Source: Hypericum androsaemum (taxonomy: Eukaryota > Streptophyta > Magnoliopsida > Malpighiales > Hypericaceae). Taken from it: a DNA stretch of 64,000 bases. The stretch is taken from NCBI GenBank assembly GCA_963995505.1, contig OZ023182.1:3278707-3342706 (forward strand), read 5' to 3'. Position numbers and translations under genes: made by a program. This document shows positions 10,792 to 21,622 of the stretch, piece after piece; within the stretch, counting starts at the first letter, position 1; every line of letters starts with the position of its first letter. Under the pieces are notes generated by a model, which had not been told where the DNA came from, did not search any database, and saw nothing but the letters and a program-made list of their open reading frames with translations.

Positions 10792-10856
10792 GCCGATTCC
10801 CGCACATCTGAAGATAGACCGTCATCACTCCGAGACATTAATTTCGTGCTCCAACA

Positions 10857-11133
10857 CATAGCAAACGAATGGATTTTATCATTAAATAGTGTGACTAAGT
10901 AAATAAAAATATTTCATAAACTACTATAAAATGGTTAGCTGTAATAATACTAAATTGTCTATATTTATACACAAATAACTCAAATGTCTCTAGGTATTTC
11001 ATTTTGTACCCTTATACTCTTTTCATTTTATGTGCAATATAATTACACCTTTCCAAAAATCTTTATACACAAATAATACAAAAGCATATGTAATACTTTA
11101 TCACCAATAATACACCCACACAGGATTTCTTTC
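10857..11133. other. AT-rich gap between two retrotransposons
   Basis: Unique-looking AT-rich sequence with no ORF or repeat that I can support. It separates the Tat LTR from the copia element. Confidence 0.5.
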
Positions 11134-11138
11134 CCGAG

Positions 11139-11428
11139 TGTTAAGAATTCAGCGACTAGAGAACAAGATCGCACAAAGAACACGGAACAAGAGAATTACG
11201 TGGTTCGGCCTAGTGCCTACGTCCACGGTGAGAAAGGAGAAATTTTATTGATGGATCCGAATCACAAAGCTATACAAAACCTTAGGGTAACATGCCTTTA
11301 TATAGAGGCAAACCCTTGTACATCAAGTAAGCTATCTAGGTCAAATTAGGAGTCCAAAAGCTAGTCCAAATAGAATAGGAAACAAGTCCACAAATCGTTT
11401 CCTCTTTAATTTCTCGACATCTCTAACA
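11139..11428 (-). repeat. 3' LTR of short copia element
   Basis: 290 bp, TGTTA start and TAACA end. On the minus strand it has TATATAAAGG at 11,295-11,304 and AATAAA near 11,244. Confidence 0.92.
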
Positions 11429-11613
11429 ATCTCCACCTTGGCGAGAAATCATCCTGTGGACGAACCACGAAGCTTCATCCGAACTTCAACAAACTCCATC
11501 TTGATGAAATACCGCCACATGAAGAACCATGAGAACTTGAGAAACCAAACCGACTCTATCAGCTCCACCTTGACCATAGATACACCGCCATCAATAATAC
11601 CATCTCAACTTTC

Positions 11614-12610
11614 TCACCACCTTTTTCCGTTCAATAACATGGAGTCAGCCCCCAAGCTCGAGCTTCCGAGCTTGCTTAGCGTCTTCCCTCCAATCTCTAT
11701 CAAACTCCAACTAGCAAGTCCACCTGCTGAAGTAAACTTGTGACCAATAGATGCGCTCTCTATTTTCCGGTCATCCCCATGCTCCACAACCTCGAACTGC
11801 TTCTCTGCTAGACCTTCTTGCCTCATACCAATGCTACATGCCATAGCATACAAAGGGCAACCTTGTGTTCTACCAAGTAGAACCCTTGACATGCCACGAA
11901 CTCCACCGTTCGGCCTTGAGTGAGATACCCGATTTGCCCATGATGCTACCATCGGCTTCGTATTTCCCATGCAAAACTTAACCAACACCTTCGACGTGCA
12001 CGTCTCTTTAGACAACCATAGCGGGAACTTGCTAACTTTGTCTCCGCGAATCCCAACTCCCCTCAAACCATTCATGTCAAGCTTTCGCTTCATCACACAA
12101 GAGCTTTTCTCCCCTCTATCGGAACCCAACGATGTGACTCCACCTACAACCGTGTTCCCCACTAACCTATAGGTGTTCCTAGCATTCCTTTCACCCTTCA
12201 TCACCACCACACCATCCTTCTCCACCTCCATTAGCCCGCCTACAATATTATAGTTGTACCCACTATAATCCAAGGCTCCTAACGAGATCAAATTCCTCTC
12301 CAACTTTGGAACATGCCTAACCCCACACAATTTTCTCTCAACACCATCCCACATCTTGATTTGGATATCACCTATGCCAGCAATTCTGCAAGTAGAACTA
12401 TCACCCATAGTCACCATACCTGAATCAATGAACTTGTAGGTGTTGAACCACCCTCTCTTGGGCGTCATGTGGAAAGAGCAAGCGCTATCCAAAATCCAAG
12501 AATCAGCATGCTTTGGACTTGACAAAACAGAAAGAAGATCACCATCTGACCCGTCCGAATGTGAGGCCACATCACGGAACCTGATCCTTTTTCCTCGCGA
12601 TCCCGAGTTC
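11614..12610 (-). pseudogene. Copia protease with unidentified C-terminal tail
   Basis: The frame ending at 11,614 includes the copia protease signature WILDSACSFHMTP, with Asp-Ser-Ala in place of the usual Asp-Ser-Gly, a variant seen in other plant copias. The gag_pre-integrase-like region after it keeps RHVPKLERNLISLG. The last 180 or so residues (from about 12,160 down) do not match integrase or RT and I do not recognise them. The stop lies about 185 bp before the 3' LTR. The gag upstream is in another frame because of an indel near 12,570-12,590. Confidence 0.7.
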
Positions 12611-13328
12611 TTTTTGGACAATCCTTCTTCGCGTGCCCTTTTTTTCCGCACTCGAAGCAATTTTCCTTGAACCTCCTTGACCACGACTTGGATCCCTTCC
12701 TGTCTTTTGCCCCACTACGATCACCATGGCTACCCCTCACAACTAGCCCTTCCGCTTGTTCACCGTCAATTTTCCTTCTTTGATGAAACCCTAGCAGAGC
12801 ACTTGTGATATCTTCCAACACCAGGGACTCCTTTCTCCAAGTTAGAGTTGTAACCAAATTTTCGTAGGAGCCAGGTAAAGAATTCAGCAGCAACAATGCC
12901 TTGTCTTCTTCCTCGAACTTCATATCAACCTTTCTCAAGTCGCTCACAAGTTGACTGAAACCATTGATGTGTTGGCTCAAATCTGAGCCCTCATTCTTCT
13001 TGAGCCCGTACAATCTTTGATTAAGATAAAGCTTGTTCGACAAAGACTTAGACATATACCTTGCCTCCAATTTCTTTCATACCTCAGCTGGTGACTCCTC
13101 ATCCATGACGTGATACATCACATCATCCGCCAAGCACAAGCGAATTGTCGCCACCGCCTTGGCCCCCATCTCCTTCCACTCTTGCTCCTCTATTTTCTCG
13201 GGCTTCTTCTCCGAGAGCGCGATGACCATCCTTTGTTGCACGAGGAGATCCTTGACACGCCTTTGCCATAACCCAAAATTTGAAGAACCATCGAACTTCA
13301 CAAGAGCAAACTTCGCGCTGTCCGTCAT
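12570..13328 (-). pseudogene. Copia gag with zinc knuckle, one nonsense codon
   Basis: Gag starts at the ATG at 13,328 (MTDSAKFALVKFDG), 28 bp from the LTR. It has the UBN2-type copia gag fold, with FGLWQRRVKDLL and LLLNSLPGSYENL, and ends in a standard CCHC zinc knuckle, CFECGKKGHAKKDC. A TGA at 13,077-13,079 replaces a Trp codon (…SPAEV stop KKLEARYM). Beyond the knuckle the frame shifts near 12,575 into the protease frame. Confidence 0.82.
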
Positions 13329-13340
13329 CCTCCAACCCAA

Positions 13341-13353
13341 GCTCTTGATACCA
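13341..13353 (-). promoter_or_regulatory. tRNA-iMet primer site of short copia element
   Basis: TGGTATCAAGAGC on the minus strand, one base longer than the canonical TGGTATCAGAGC, starts two bases after the 5' LTR. Confidence 0.75.
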
Positions 13354-13355
13354 AT

Positions 13356-13645
13356 TGTTAGGAATTCAGCAACTAGAGAACAAGATCGCACAAAGAACAC
13401 GGAACAAGAGAATTACGTGGTTCGGCCTAATGCCTACATCCACGGGAAGAAAGGAGAACTTTTATTGATGGATCCGAGTCACAAAGCTATACAAAATCTT
13501 ATGGTAACGTGCCTTTATATAGAGGCAAACCCTTGTACATCAAGTAAGCTATCTACGTCAAATTAGGAGTCCAAAAGCTAGTCCAAATATAATAGGAAAC
13601 AAGTCCACAAATCGTTTCCTCTTTAATTTCTCGACATCTCTAACA
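13356..13645 (-). repeat. 5' LTR of short copia element
   Basis: 290 bp with the same ends as its partner. It lies 11 bases after the GLR-A stop codon on the same strand, so GLR-A transcripts would run straight into it. Confidence 0.92.
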
Positions 13646-13656
13646 CTGAGCCTCAC

Positions 13657-16600
13657 CTAAACATTACTCTGATGAACAATTCTTCTAGTCATTTGAGTAG
13701 TGGAATTAGGACTAACTAGTAACGATACATCCCTCTCCGAGGAGTTGGAGGCGACCGAATTAGTCGACGCAGTGGGCAAAGCTAAATCGCCACGATCCAT
13801 CAAACGTACATCGTCCGGTTGATCTTCGGTGGCTGCAGCGGATCTCCGGCCCTTCCCAGAGCATCTGGCCAATGCCTTCCGGAACTTGGAGCCCCAGGTT
13901 GTTGAAGTCTCCGGTTCCGAGGGATCCGGCGCTTGATCATTGTCGTGAATGGATAAGCAGATAGACATGACAAGAGCAAAGATTGACGCTACTCCGGCTA
14001 TTATGAATAACCCCAAGAAGTTGACGACGCCGAGGGCGGTAGAATTGATGGAGGTGTTGGAGTCTGGACAATCTTTTTCGTTGGCAAACCATTTGTCCTC
14101 AATTTGACTCATCTTACCATTTTCTTTGAGTTTTAGGATTGCCCTGGAAATATCAGATACCAGAGGGGACTCTTTAGGAAATACCTGCAAAGTATGCAAT
14201 TGAAAATATCAGAAAGTTATAAATAAAGTATGTAGTTATCCCAACAAACCCGTTCAAACAAAGTCAATCGAGTCTAAGTTTGCATGGACTTTGATCTCTC
14301 GTGAATAACAATGGGCCAAGAGCAATTGGCTCTTATATTGGTTAAAACTATCATATTCAACCCAAAAACTTAAGTCAATGGATGCGTGAATTTTTAGCAC
14401 TTACAAATTAGATCCAACAACCTTCCACTTCGACATGAAATGCTCCAACACTTATAACTGAAAATTTTCTTAAATGAAGGGATGTGCTTACAAAGCCATA
14501 TCCATCAGTTTGAAAGGTGGGGTCGACAATGGCGTACTCGTTGCAATACTGTGACATGAAGAGCTTCATAGTGGGCGCGTCGTCGAACGCAGCAGCGACG
14601 CCGCCATTTTGAGGTCCCAACTGGAAAAGCCTATGGAGATCCTCGGCAGATTTGAACATGACGAGATTGGAGTCCTTGAACCCTAACCCCTTGAGGAACC
14701 CTTCCATGTAAGAGCCTTGTTCATATCCCACGTTCTGCTGGATGAGGTCGCCCAGGTTGCTGACACTAGGTTGGAGCTGTTGTACTGTTAGGACACTGGC
14801 TAAATTAGCGGTGTAGCTCTGGCTCAGGATCAGCACATCGAAGCACCATACCAGAACAACCATCCTCGTCAAATTGCTCACTACCCTTTCCCCTGTTGTT
14901 GGAATTGGAAAGTTTATGAGTCATATCATGCGTGAACAACACAAGGGATACCGAAATATACATGCAATCAATTGGCATTGTTGGGCCATATTTACGGGCT
15001 AGTTTCAGAATGGTGTTTTTTATCTTCATAAGTCTTGAATCAAGATCTCTTTACGTGAATTCAAGTCCCTTATCACTTGGACCAACTTCTATTGTATTCA
15101 ACTCAAAATTTTAAGGCAATGACTTGGTGAATTTTTCAAACTTATAAACAAATTTTTCAAACTTATAAACAAGTTTACTACACTCGCAAATAATGATGTG
15201 TTAACCACAACAAGCTCCCTCAAATGAAGTTCATCAAGCCAAAATTTACATAAATTTGACTTCACGAACGTGCCTTTACAGAGGTCGTGCGTACAACAAC
15301 GGACCAGTAGACTAATCAGTTCTAACATCATATTAAAATTTTCGTATCTTATCCAAAATCTAAAGGTAATGAGTATGTGAATTTTCACACATACGAACAC
15401 TACCACCTCACTCGAGAACTAACAACTCAAAATGTTGAAGAAATAGAATAGAGATATACGTACTCTGTGCAAAGACCATGGTGGAGAAGGAGAACCAGAA
15501 GCCGGTGCTAACTTGTTGCAAAGTGGGACCAACAAACTCGTCGTTGACCTTGCGTTCCAGAAACCACACTACAAAGCCTATCCAGAGGAAGAAGAAGGCG
15601 ATTGTGAGCCAGAGCTGCCATGACAGGGGCTTCAAGAAGACCCATGCATTTTTGGCCCCGTTGTCTGTGACTGGGACAACCATTTCCACTGTGGATGGCA
15701 TGTACGAGGCGAAGTCCACGTGCATTGTTCTGCTGTATCGGATGTCTACATCTCCCACCACCGCGTCGTACTTCTGCTAATTAATCACCAAATTAAGAAC
15801 ATATCGAGTACTATCGGGTCTGAAATTGTAGGACTTTGGTTTATGTTCAATTAACAAAATTTGAAATTGGGTATTCTTTGAAGAAGCTGTATTTTAATGA
15901 TCTGATTTCTAATGCATATTCAACCGAGAATTATTTGGGCATAAAATTGGCAATATGTGTTATGCAGTGAAACATAAAATTGCTTAAGAACAAGTTCAAG
16001 TATGGACCTAACAATCAACAAAATACTACCTTACAAACAAATTTAAACACAAAGAAATACATAAACGGACAAATTCAGTACTCGAATATTGAATGCTGTG
16101 GATGATAAAGTTAAATGGATATCGTGTAATTGATCAAAAATATATAATTGATTTCTAACGCATTTTCAACCGACAATTATTTGACTTAATACGCATAAGA
16201 TTGGTAATATATGTTCCAAGTGAAACGTTAGAAATGATTAAAAATAAGTTTACTATGTATCCAACAATGAACAAAACACTACCATACAAACAAATTTAAA
16301 CACAGAGAAATATATAAACGGAAAAATTAAGTATTTGAATATTAAATGGCGTGGATGATGAAGTCAAGGGAAAATTACTCTGTAGCCTCTCGAATTTGCT
16401 TAAATATATTCAAAAGTTTCATGTTTGTAAAATACATGCCGACATCCCTCGTGTTTGATTTTATTATACTTTCGGGTCCCTGGTACATGTTAGCAACTCT
16501 TTTTTTATTTTTGTCAATAAAATAACCAAAATACTCTTAGAACAGAAAATAAAAACTGCTCACATCATCAAATCCAAATCTAAAAATTCCAGGGATCAAG

Positions 16601-19488
16601 TTATAATTATACCCAAAAATCTCCGAAGAAACACAAGGATCAATTTGTAATTGTACCCAAAATCGATTTCTTCCCCAAAATCCAAATCGATTTCCAATTC
16701 CAATTCGACGACGGTGGATGCGACTGGCCTCTTCAACGACGGCGATGGACGGCATCTACTTCCTCTTCAACGAAGGTGGACGTGACTTATGAAGGTCCCC
16801 CGTCGCCCTTGCGAACTTCACAATTGTACCTCGGGGGTGGGGTCCATGGGGTCGATGGAGAAGGGGATAAAGGAGAGGCGGTGGCGGGAGACGAGGTCCC
16901 AGATTTACGAGCCTTCTCGGGTCGCGAGCCTCGCCGTGCCAGGGGAGGGAGACGGAGATCTCGTAACCTGGAATGATCTTCCCTTTCCGAATGTTGACGT
17001 AGGCCTCGCCAGAGACTTTCTCGAGCTTGCCGATGCGGGGGAAGAGCCGATGCGGGGGAAGAGGCCTCACCATCTCCTAATCGGTGCTCGTGACGGTCCT
17101 GTACTAGCCGTGCTTTAACGAAATTGATCGTGGGTAGAAGATGATGACGTGAGTAATTTTTTAAGGGTATTTATCATTTCAATGACAAAAAAAGAAAAAA
17201 ACTTATTTAGAGATCCGAAAGTATAATAAAATCAAATATGAGGGATGTCGGTGTGTATTTTATAAACAGAGTGAACTTTTGAGTATATTTAAGCAAATCT
17301 GAGAACCTACAGAGTAATTTTCCCTTAAGTTAAATAGATGTCCAATAGAAAGTTTTTCACTAGTTATCAAAAAGAGACTACTTATCAAAAAGACGAGTGG
17401 AATAAAACAACCTCCGTCACAATTTTTTATCATCTATGTTTTAAAATCACAAGGTAAATGATCAAGAATACGTGAAGTTTGCCATTTTCAATGTGAATAA
17501 ATATCATTTTCAAATTCAATTATGAGATGCTTGGTTAATTAGTAATTGGTAATTACCCCTTGGTAAACTTGGTCGACCAAATCGTCGTACGTCCCGGCAG
17601 GCTCGGTACTATTTGGCTTAGCAAATGGGATGAACTCGTAACCCACAGGGTAAGGCAATGCTTCTATTACAGCCTTGAAGACATCGATGGAGTATCCTGA
17701 CACGACATAATCATTCGTCCTCGGATCTATTGAAACGTTAACGAACTCCAAGAACCCTTGTTTCACCGGAACTAATACCCTCAACTTGTTACCGCTTGTA
17801 GGAATCTCCCAACCTTTGGGAACGGAAGTAGACTCTCCTGCCCAGATGATGGGTGCGAGACTGGAAGGGGAACTCGGTACCTTTGGCGGTTTGGTGCTCA
17901 AATTCCTGACGAGGCCGGTTTCGTGTGTCCAATATCCTACCCGTCTTGCTCCATCGTGGTGTACGTTAACCACCTGATAAACCGAGGCAGGCAACTGCCC
18001 GTCAATGAATCGGAAGTTCCCTGTAAGGCCCGTAAAACTAACCTCTGACAATGCGCGGATGAGGTTTCCGCCGTTAGCAGACACCCTTGTAGAATTGATG
18101 TCGGATGAACCAATGTAATTGGCCTTTCGATGGTCGACGGGCGAGTTACTTATTCTGGCATGCTCGACTGCCATTGCCAATGCGACGGAAGCATCGTGAG
18201 CCCATAGCGTGATGACATCGAGTGCGGGATGAAGTATACGAGGATTTTTCTTGTGGATTTTCAGCAGCCATCTGGTCTTAAAGTCTTGAAGCTCCTTGGT
18301 TACTGGAACATGATGCCTGACACCCAATGCACCCTGCATAGAACTAAACACCGAAGAGCTTATACCATGAAGCGAATTGGTTATCCCAGAAGTCATGATC
18401 CATACGTAGCCCTTATCTACCATTCCGGCTTCTTGGGCCTTGCGAATGAGACGATACCCAAGAGTAGGTGACATATGGAGAATGAACACCCTAGTCGGCA
18501 TTGTCTTGAGCTTATAGAGCTCCCTGAGAATAACGTCATCGCTCGCCAGTGGTGCGATGGGGCACCGGTACGCGATCCGGGCGTTGACATCTTGCAGGGC
18601 ATCGTTTAGATAAGGTAAGATTGCTCGGCCAAAGTCATTGTCGATGTAGACAGCTGCCGCTTCTCTCCAACCAAAGGCTTGCAGAATTGAACTCACCGCG
18701 TCCACCTCCGTGGAGTCGCTTTGGGTTGCTCGGAAGAAGAAGGGCTTGCGGTCCGAAGTAAGAGAAGGGCTCGAAGCTGAGAACGAGATGATTGGAACTT
18801 GAGCCTTGTCTCCAAGTTCGATCATGAAGCTGGCTTGCATGGATGTTTTGGGTCCCAATATGGCTTCCACTTGCACGTTTTCAATCAGGTCCAGAGCTGC
18901 ACGTTTTAGAAATTAAAATCACCAAAATCAATCAGGGTCAAACAAGAGAAATCATGAACATGGAGCATAGTTCAATGAGCATTGTAGCCCGCTAGGAGCC
19001 ATATAATCTTGTTTCTGCGGGCCCCTTGGCTACATAGATAGACACTTAACAAAAGTTTCTTTAACTAATAGCTAACAGAATTAACTATGGTTCAAGCCCC
19101 TGGAACGCGATAGTGTTAAGTTAAATGTGTAGGATTTTGCCACCTTTCGAAGGTCGAAAAACTAACCTGCAGCAGCTGCATTGACAATGTCGTCGTGGGA
19201 GTCCCTTTTGTGCATCACCAACCTGGTCCCGAAGTGTCGCCCGTGCGTCGCATAGAAATCGGAGAGGCCAATCTCGATCGCGCATAAAACACCTTCACCT
19301 TCTTTACCCTTCAACTCATCAAACACTACCCCTACATTCACCTGAACAACAGCAGCAGCACCACCAGTACTACTTGTGTTCTGGGCCTCTACTGATATAA
19401 AGGGAAGAGTAGACGAGGATATTAATAATATTATTGCAAGGTGGCAATGGACACTAATTATGGGAAGCAAAGTGTTGATCCTCGTCAT
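13657..19488 (-). CDS. GLR: Glutamate receptor-like channel GLR-A, five exons
   Basis: Exons on the minus strand: 19488-19167, 18896-17557, 15773-15464, 14892-14492 and 14184-13657. All introns are GT-AG and the phases join exactly, giving 966 residues, normal for plant GLRs. Residues 1-36 look like a signal peptide. An ANF-receptor-like amino-terminal domain spans roughly 45-410. The ligand-binding S1 lobe starts near 478 (KLRVLVPV). Then come M1 at 606-625, the pore loop near 644-656 (FWFSFSTMVFA), M3 with SYTANLAS at 683-690, S2 and M4 near 842-868, with a cytosolic tail. GLRs are amino-acid-gated, Ca2+-permeable cation channels in plasma or internal membranes. I chose the Met at 19,488 because a TATA box lies 58 bp upstream; an earlier Met at 19,614 is upstream of that box. 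It resembles clade II GLRs, but the clade is uncertain. Intron 2 holds a TIR element, and a copia element sits just after the stop. Confidence 0.93.
15899..16365. repeat. Diverged tandem duplication in GLR-A intron 2
   Basis: A segment at about 15,899-16,140 (tgatttctaatgcatattc to gtggatgataaagttaaat) is repeated at about 16,147-16,365 with many substitutions. The second copy is interrupted at its end by the TIR element, and its continuation is found beyond that element at 17,327. Confidence 0.8.
16366..17326. mobile_element. TIR element carrying an AHA1 gene fragment, in GLR-A intron 2
   Basis: Inverted ends begin aagggaaaattactctgtag and extend about 125 bp or more, with matching segments such as gatgtcgg and the run tttgattttattatacttt. 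The direct repeats aagtcaa (16,361-16,367) and aagttaa (17,327-17,333) overlap the ends and are a possible target duplication. The middle is GC-rich, unlike the arms. On the minus strand at 16,921-17,028 it encodes GEAYVNIRKGKIIPGYE and neighbours, typical of the N-terminal domain of AHA1, the activator of Hsp90 ATPase. No transposase is present, so it is non-autonomous. A TIR element holding part of a host gene matches the Pack-type pattern. The superfamily is unclear. Confidence 0.72.
16921..17028 (-). pseudogene. Captured AHA1 (Hsp90 ATPase activator) fragment
   Basis: The 36-residue match KLEKVSGEAYVNI...SLPWHGEARD fits the conserved strand region of the AHA1 N-terminal domain. AHA1 binds the Hsp90 middle domain and stimulates its ATPase. 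Only this piece is present; flanking residues are unrelated. Confidence 0.65.
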
Positions 19489-20183
19489 CTTGTCTCTCCC
19501 TGACAATGGGAGATTGATTGATTGTCTTTGCCATGTGCAGGAAGTGTTATATAGTTTCACGGTGTTGGGATAGAACGCAGTTGCGTCGAAGTTTCCAAAA
19601 AACTGTCTTCGCAACTGGAAAAAACTGTCTTTGATTAACTAACGACGGAGACGTCTATAAACTTTGATTCATCCGAGGTGGTTTGGATTCTCTTAAACCA
19701 CACGTACATAGTGAGAAAGATCCGCCTCCGTTTATTATTATAAACATCCAACATGTTTCGACTAATTTAGTTATAATATGATATACAAAAGATACCAATA
19801 AGCCAGCACACCGAAAAAATTAAATTTAATGAGCAAATTTGAGTGATTCTATTGTGGATATAGTTAAACAAGTAACAAACTTTATACTAAAGCTGTGAAT
19901 AGAATAGAAAAATGGATAAAATAAACTATGTAGATCCATCGAAAACTTAGAAAAATGTCCAAATTTTATTTATTTAATTTACCCCTACACATATTTAACA
20001 TTTTTATTACAGCGTCGAGTTATATTTACATTGAGAACATGCTAAAAACATAATACATACATTACATTTTCATGGCGATAATTTCAAATCGATCGTCGAT
20101 GTGTCTATTAGAAATTTTCAAATAAATATTTTATTAATTTAATACCATATATCATAATTTTTTCCATAGATTATGTTACTTCC
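19489..20183. other. GLR-A promoter and upstream region
   Basis: A TATA box (CTATATAAC, minus strand, 19,546-19,554) stands upstream of the GLR-A start. The next 150-200 bp are similar to the region upstream of GLR-B at 27,250-27,410. Further out the sequence is AT-rich with no gene. Confidence 0.65.
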
Positions 20184-20556
20184 TGTTAAGTAATGAGAAT
20201 GTTGAGAATCAAGCTTGTTTTATTCATAGGATTGATCAGGTATTTATACAAGAGGTAGCCGCACAACATTAAATGTGCTTGGAACTTACAAAGCTGCAAC
20301 AGCTAATTCTAATTATGTCTAACGGCTAATTGGAACAATTAATCTAAGCTATTGATTACAACAATGTACAGCTAATCACACCAGTAATTACAACGTGTAC
20401 ACAGGTAGTAGCAGATTCAATCATCTGCAGATGATTCCACTTCTGCAGCAACTGCAGAACACCATTGCTGCAGAAATCTGCAGATTGCATATTCCAGTTC
20501 TGCAGCAACAAAACTTTCTGATTGCAATTATTTCAATAAGCATTGATCTTCCAACA
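20184..20556 (-). mobile_element. Solo LTR with 5 bp target duplication
   Basis: A 373 bp unit starts TGTTAAG and ends CCAACA on the plus strand, flanked by exact cttcc at 20,179-20,183 and 20,557-20,561. On the minus strand it has TGTATAAATACC and AATAAA, as expected of an LTR promoter and poly(A) signal. No internal element sequence is attached, so it is a product of LTR-LTR recombination. Confidence 0.85.
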
Positions 20557-20780
20557 CTTCCTAAATGAAAACTACAGAACGGCAGTAACCAAGGAATAGC
20601 GCGTTGATACCATTTCAGCACGAGGAAATCTTCTCCGAAGTGGTATCTTCGGACATTGACCTGCGACGTAATATAAATAAATAAAGACAACTTCATGGAC
20701 GGAAGTATTTCTGAGGGGTCGTCAAGAATTAGGATTATCCTTGTTTCAACTTTTTCCAAAGTTCTCTTCATCTTGGCATA
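20557..20780 (-). other. Non-GLR tail fused to GLR-B
   Basis: After the SDDV residues GLR-B stops matching GLR-A. The frame continues as YAKMKRTLEKVETRIIL and on, with no family I recognise. A related stretch lies near 27,470-27,700 on the other side of GLR-B. Confidence 0.4.
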
Positions 20781-21079
20781 CACGTCATCGCTCGCCAGTG
20801 GCGGGATGGGGCACCGGTACGCTATCCGAGCGTTGACAGCTTGCAGGGCGTCGTTCAGGTAAGGTAAGATTGCTCGACCGAAGTCATTGTCGATGTAGAT
20901 GGCCACCACTTCTTAATGAAATATGCTGCTTAATTTTATTCATCGCCATAAGGCCATATATATAAGGGTTTACAAACTTGAGCACTAAGTAACTATTGAT
21001 TAGGAATCGAACTTGATCACCAAGTAAGTATCAATCAGACGTATACACGAATACGACTTCTATTCCTAATACTCCCCCC

Positions 21080-21622
21080 TCAAGTTGGAGCGTGGAGATC
21101 AACAACGCCCAACTTGCGAACAAGCTCTTGGAAATGATCCCGACCTAGAGCTTTGGTGAACACATCAGCTAATTGACAATCTGTAGGAATCTTTACTGGT
21201 GCAATCTCACCGGACTGTACACGTTCTCGAACAAAATAGCAGTCTATTTCAACGTGCTTGGTCCGCTCGTGATAGACCGGATTCAAGGCAATATGTATAG
21301 CTGCCTGGCTATCACAAAATAGTCTAGTAGGACGTGAAAATTGGATACCCAAATCACTGAATAACCATCATAACCATAATATTTCATGAACTGCAACTGC
21401 CATAGCTCGATACTCGGCTTCGGCAGACGAACAAGAAACGACCGGCTGCTTCTTTGTGCGCCATGAAACAGGAGAACCACCGAAAGAAATAAAGTAGCCG
21501 GTACGTGATCGACGAGTCATTGGACATCCACCCCAATCAGCATCACAATAAGCAACAAGCTTTAAGTCCAAGGAATTATTGAGCAAAATTCCCTGTCCAG
21601 GTGTGGTTTTCAGGTAGCGGAC
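21080..21622 (-). pseudogene. Copia RNase H fragment
   Basis: The sequence has YCDADWGG, SSAEAEYRA and LFCDSQAAIHIA, the three acidic motifs of copia RNase H, then the end of pol (TKALGRDHF). Frames change near 21,360. It starts within KTTPGQG just after the Athila boundary, so RT, integrase, protease and gag are gone. Confidence 0.85.

Larger units (their letters stand above)
1..10856 (-). mobile_element. Tat-type Ty3/gypsy LTR retrotransposon, partial (3' LTR outside window)
   Basis: Read on the minus strand the order is 5' LTR, primer site, gag, protease, RT, RNase H, a second archaeal-type RNase H, integrase, then a convergent antisense ORF. Integrase last places it in Ty3/gypsy. The second RNase H and the antisense ORF between pol and the 3' LTR are features described for the Tat lineage (Grande, Ogre, Retand relatives). 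No chromodomain is evident after integrase. The copy is dead: gag has several breaks, protease ends in a TGA, RT has a frameshift and two stop codons. The 3' LTR is not in view, so LTR divergence cannot be used for dating here. The outer boundary at 10,856 is set by a TGTTGG start on the minus strand; no target duplication can be checked. Confidence 0.9.
9646..10856 (-). mobile_element. 5' LTR of the Tat element
   Basis: The LTR is bounded by TGTTGG at the minus-strand start (10,856) and CAACA at its end (9646), next to the primer site. Length is 1211 bp. It has a TATA box, TATATAAG on the minus strand at 9848-9855, about 200 bp from the LTR end. Its U3 half is GC-rich and made of two families of short tandem repeats (41 bp and 55 bp). 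No second LTR is in the window for confirmation. Confidence 0.7.
11139..13645 (-). mobile_element. Short gag-protease-only Ty1/copia element with both LTRs
   Basis: Two 290 bp LTRs flank about 1.9 kb. Five-base target duplications flank it: ccgag at 11,134-11,138 and ctgag at 13,646-13,650, one mismatch. The primer site lies beside the 13,356 LTR and the polypurine tract (AAGGTGGAGA on the minus strand) beside the other. Coding sequence covers gag and protease only; integrase, RT and RNase H are absent. The two LTRs differ at about 13 of 290 positions by my hand count, so the insertion is fairly young. It needs enzymes from another copia element to move. Confidence 0.9.

Noticed and set aside
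10145..10902. Pro/Arg/Ala-rich ORFs on both strands
   Set aside because: Produced by GC-rich tandem repeats in the LTR.
19489..19614. Longer GLR-A N-terminus from the Met at 19,614
   Set aside because: That Met is upstream of the TATA box and the extra residues do not look like a signal peptide; GLR-B also lacks this extension.
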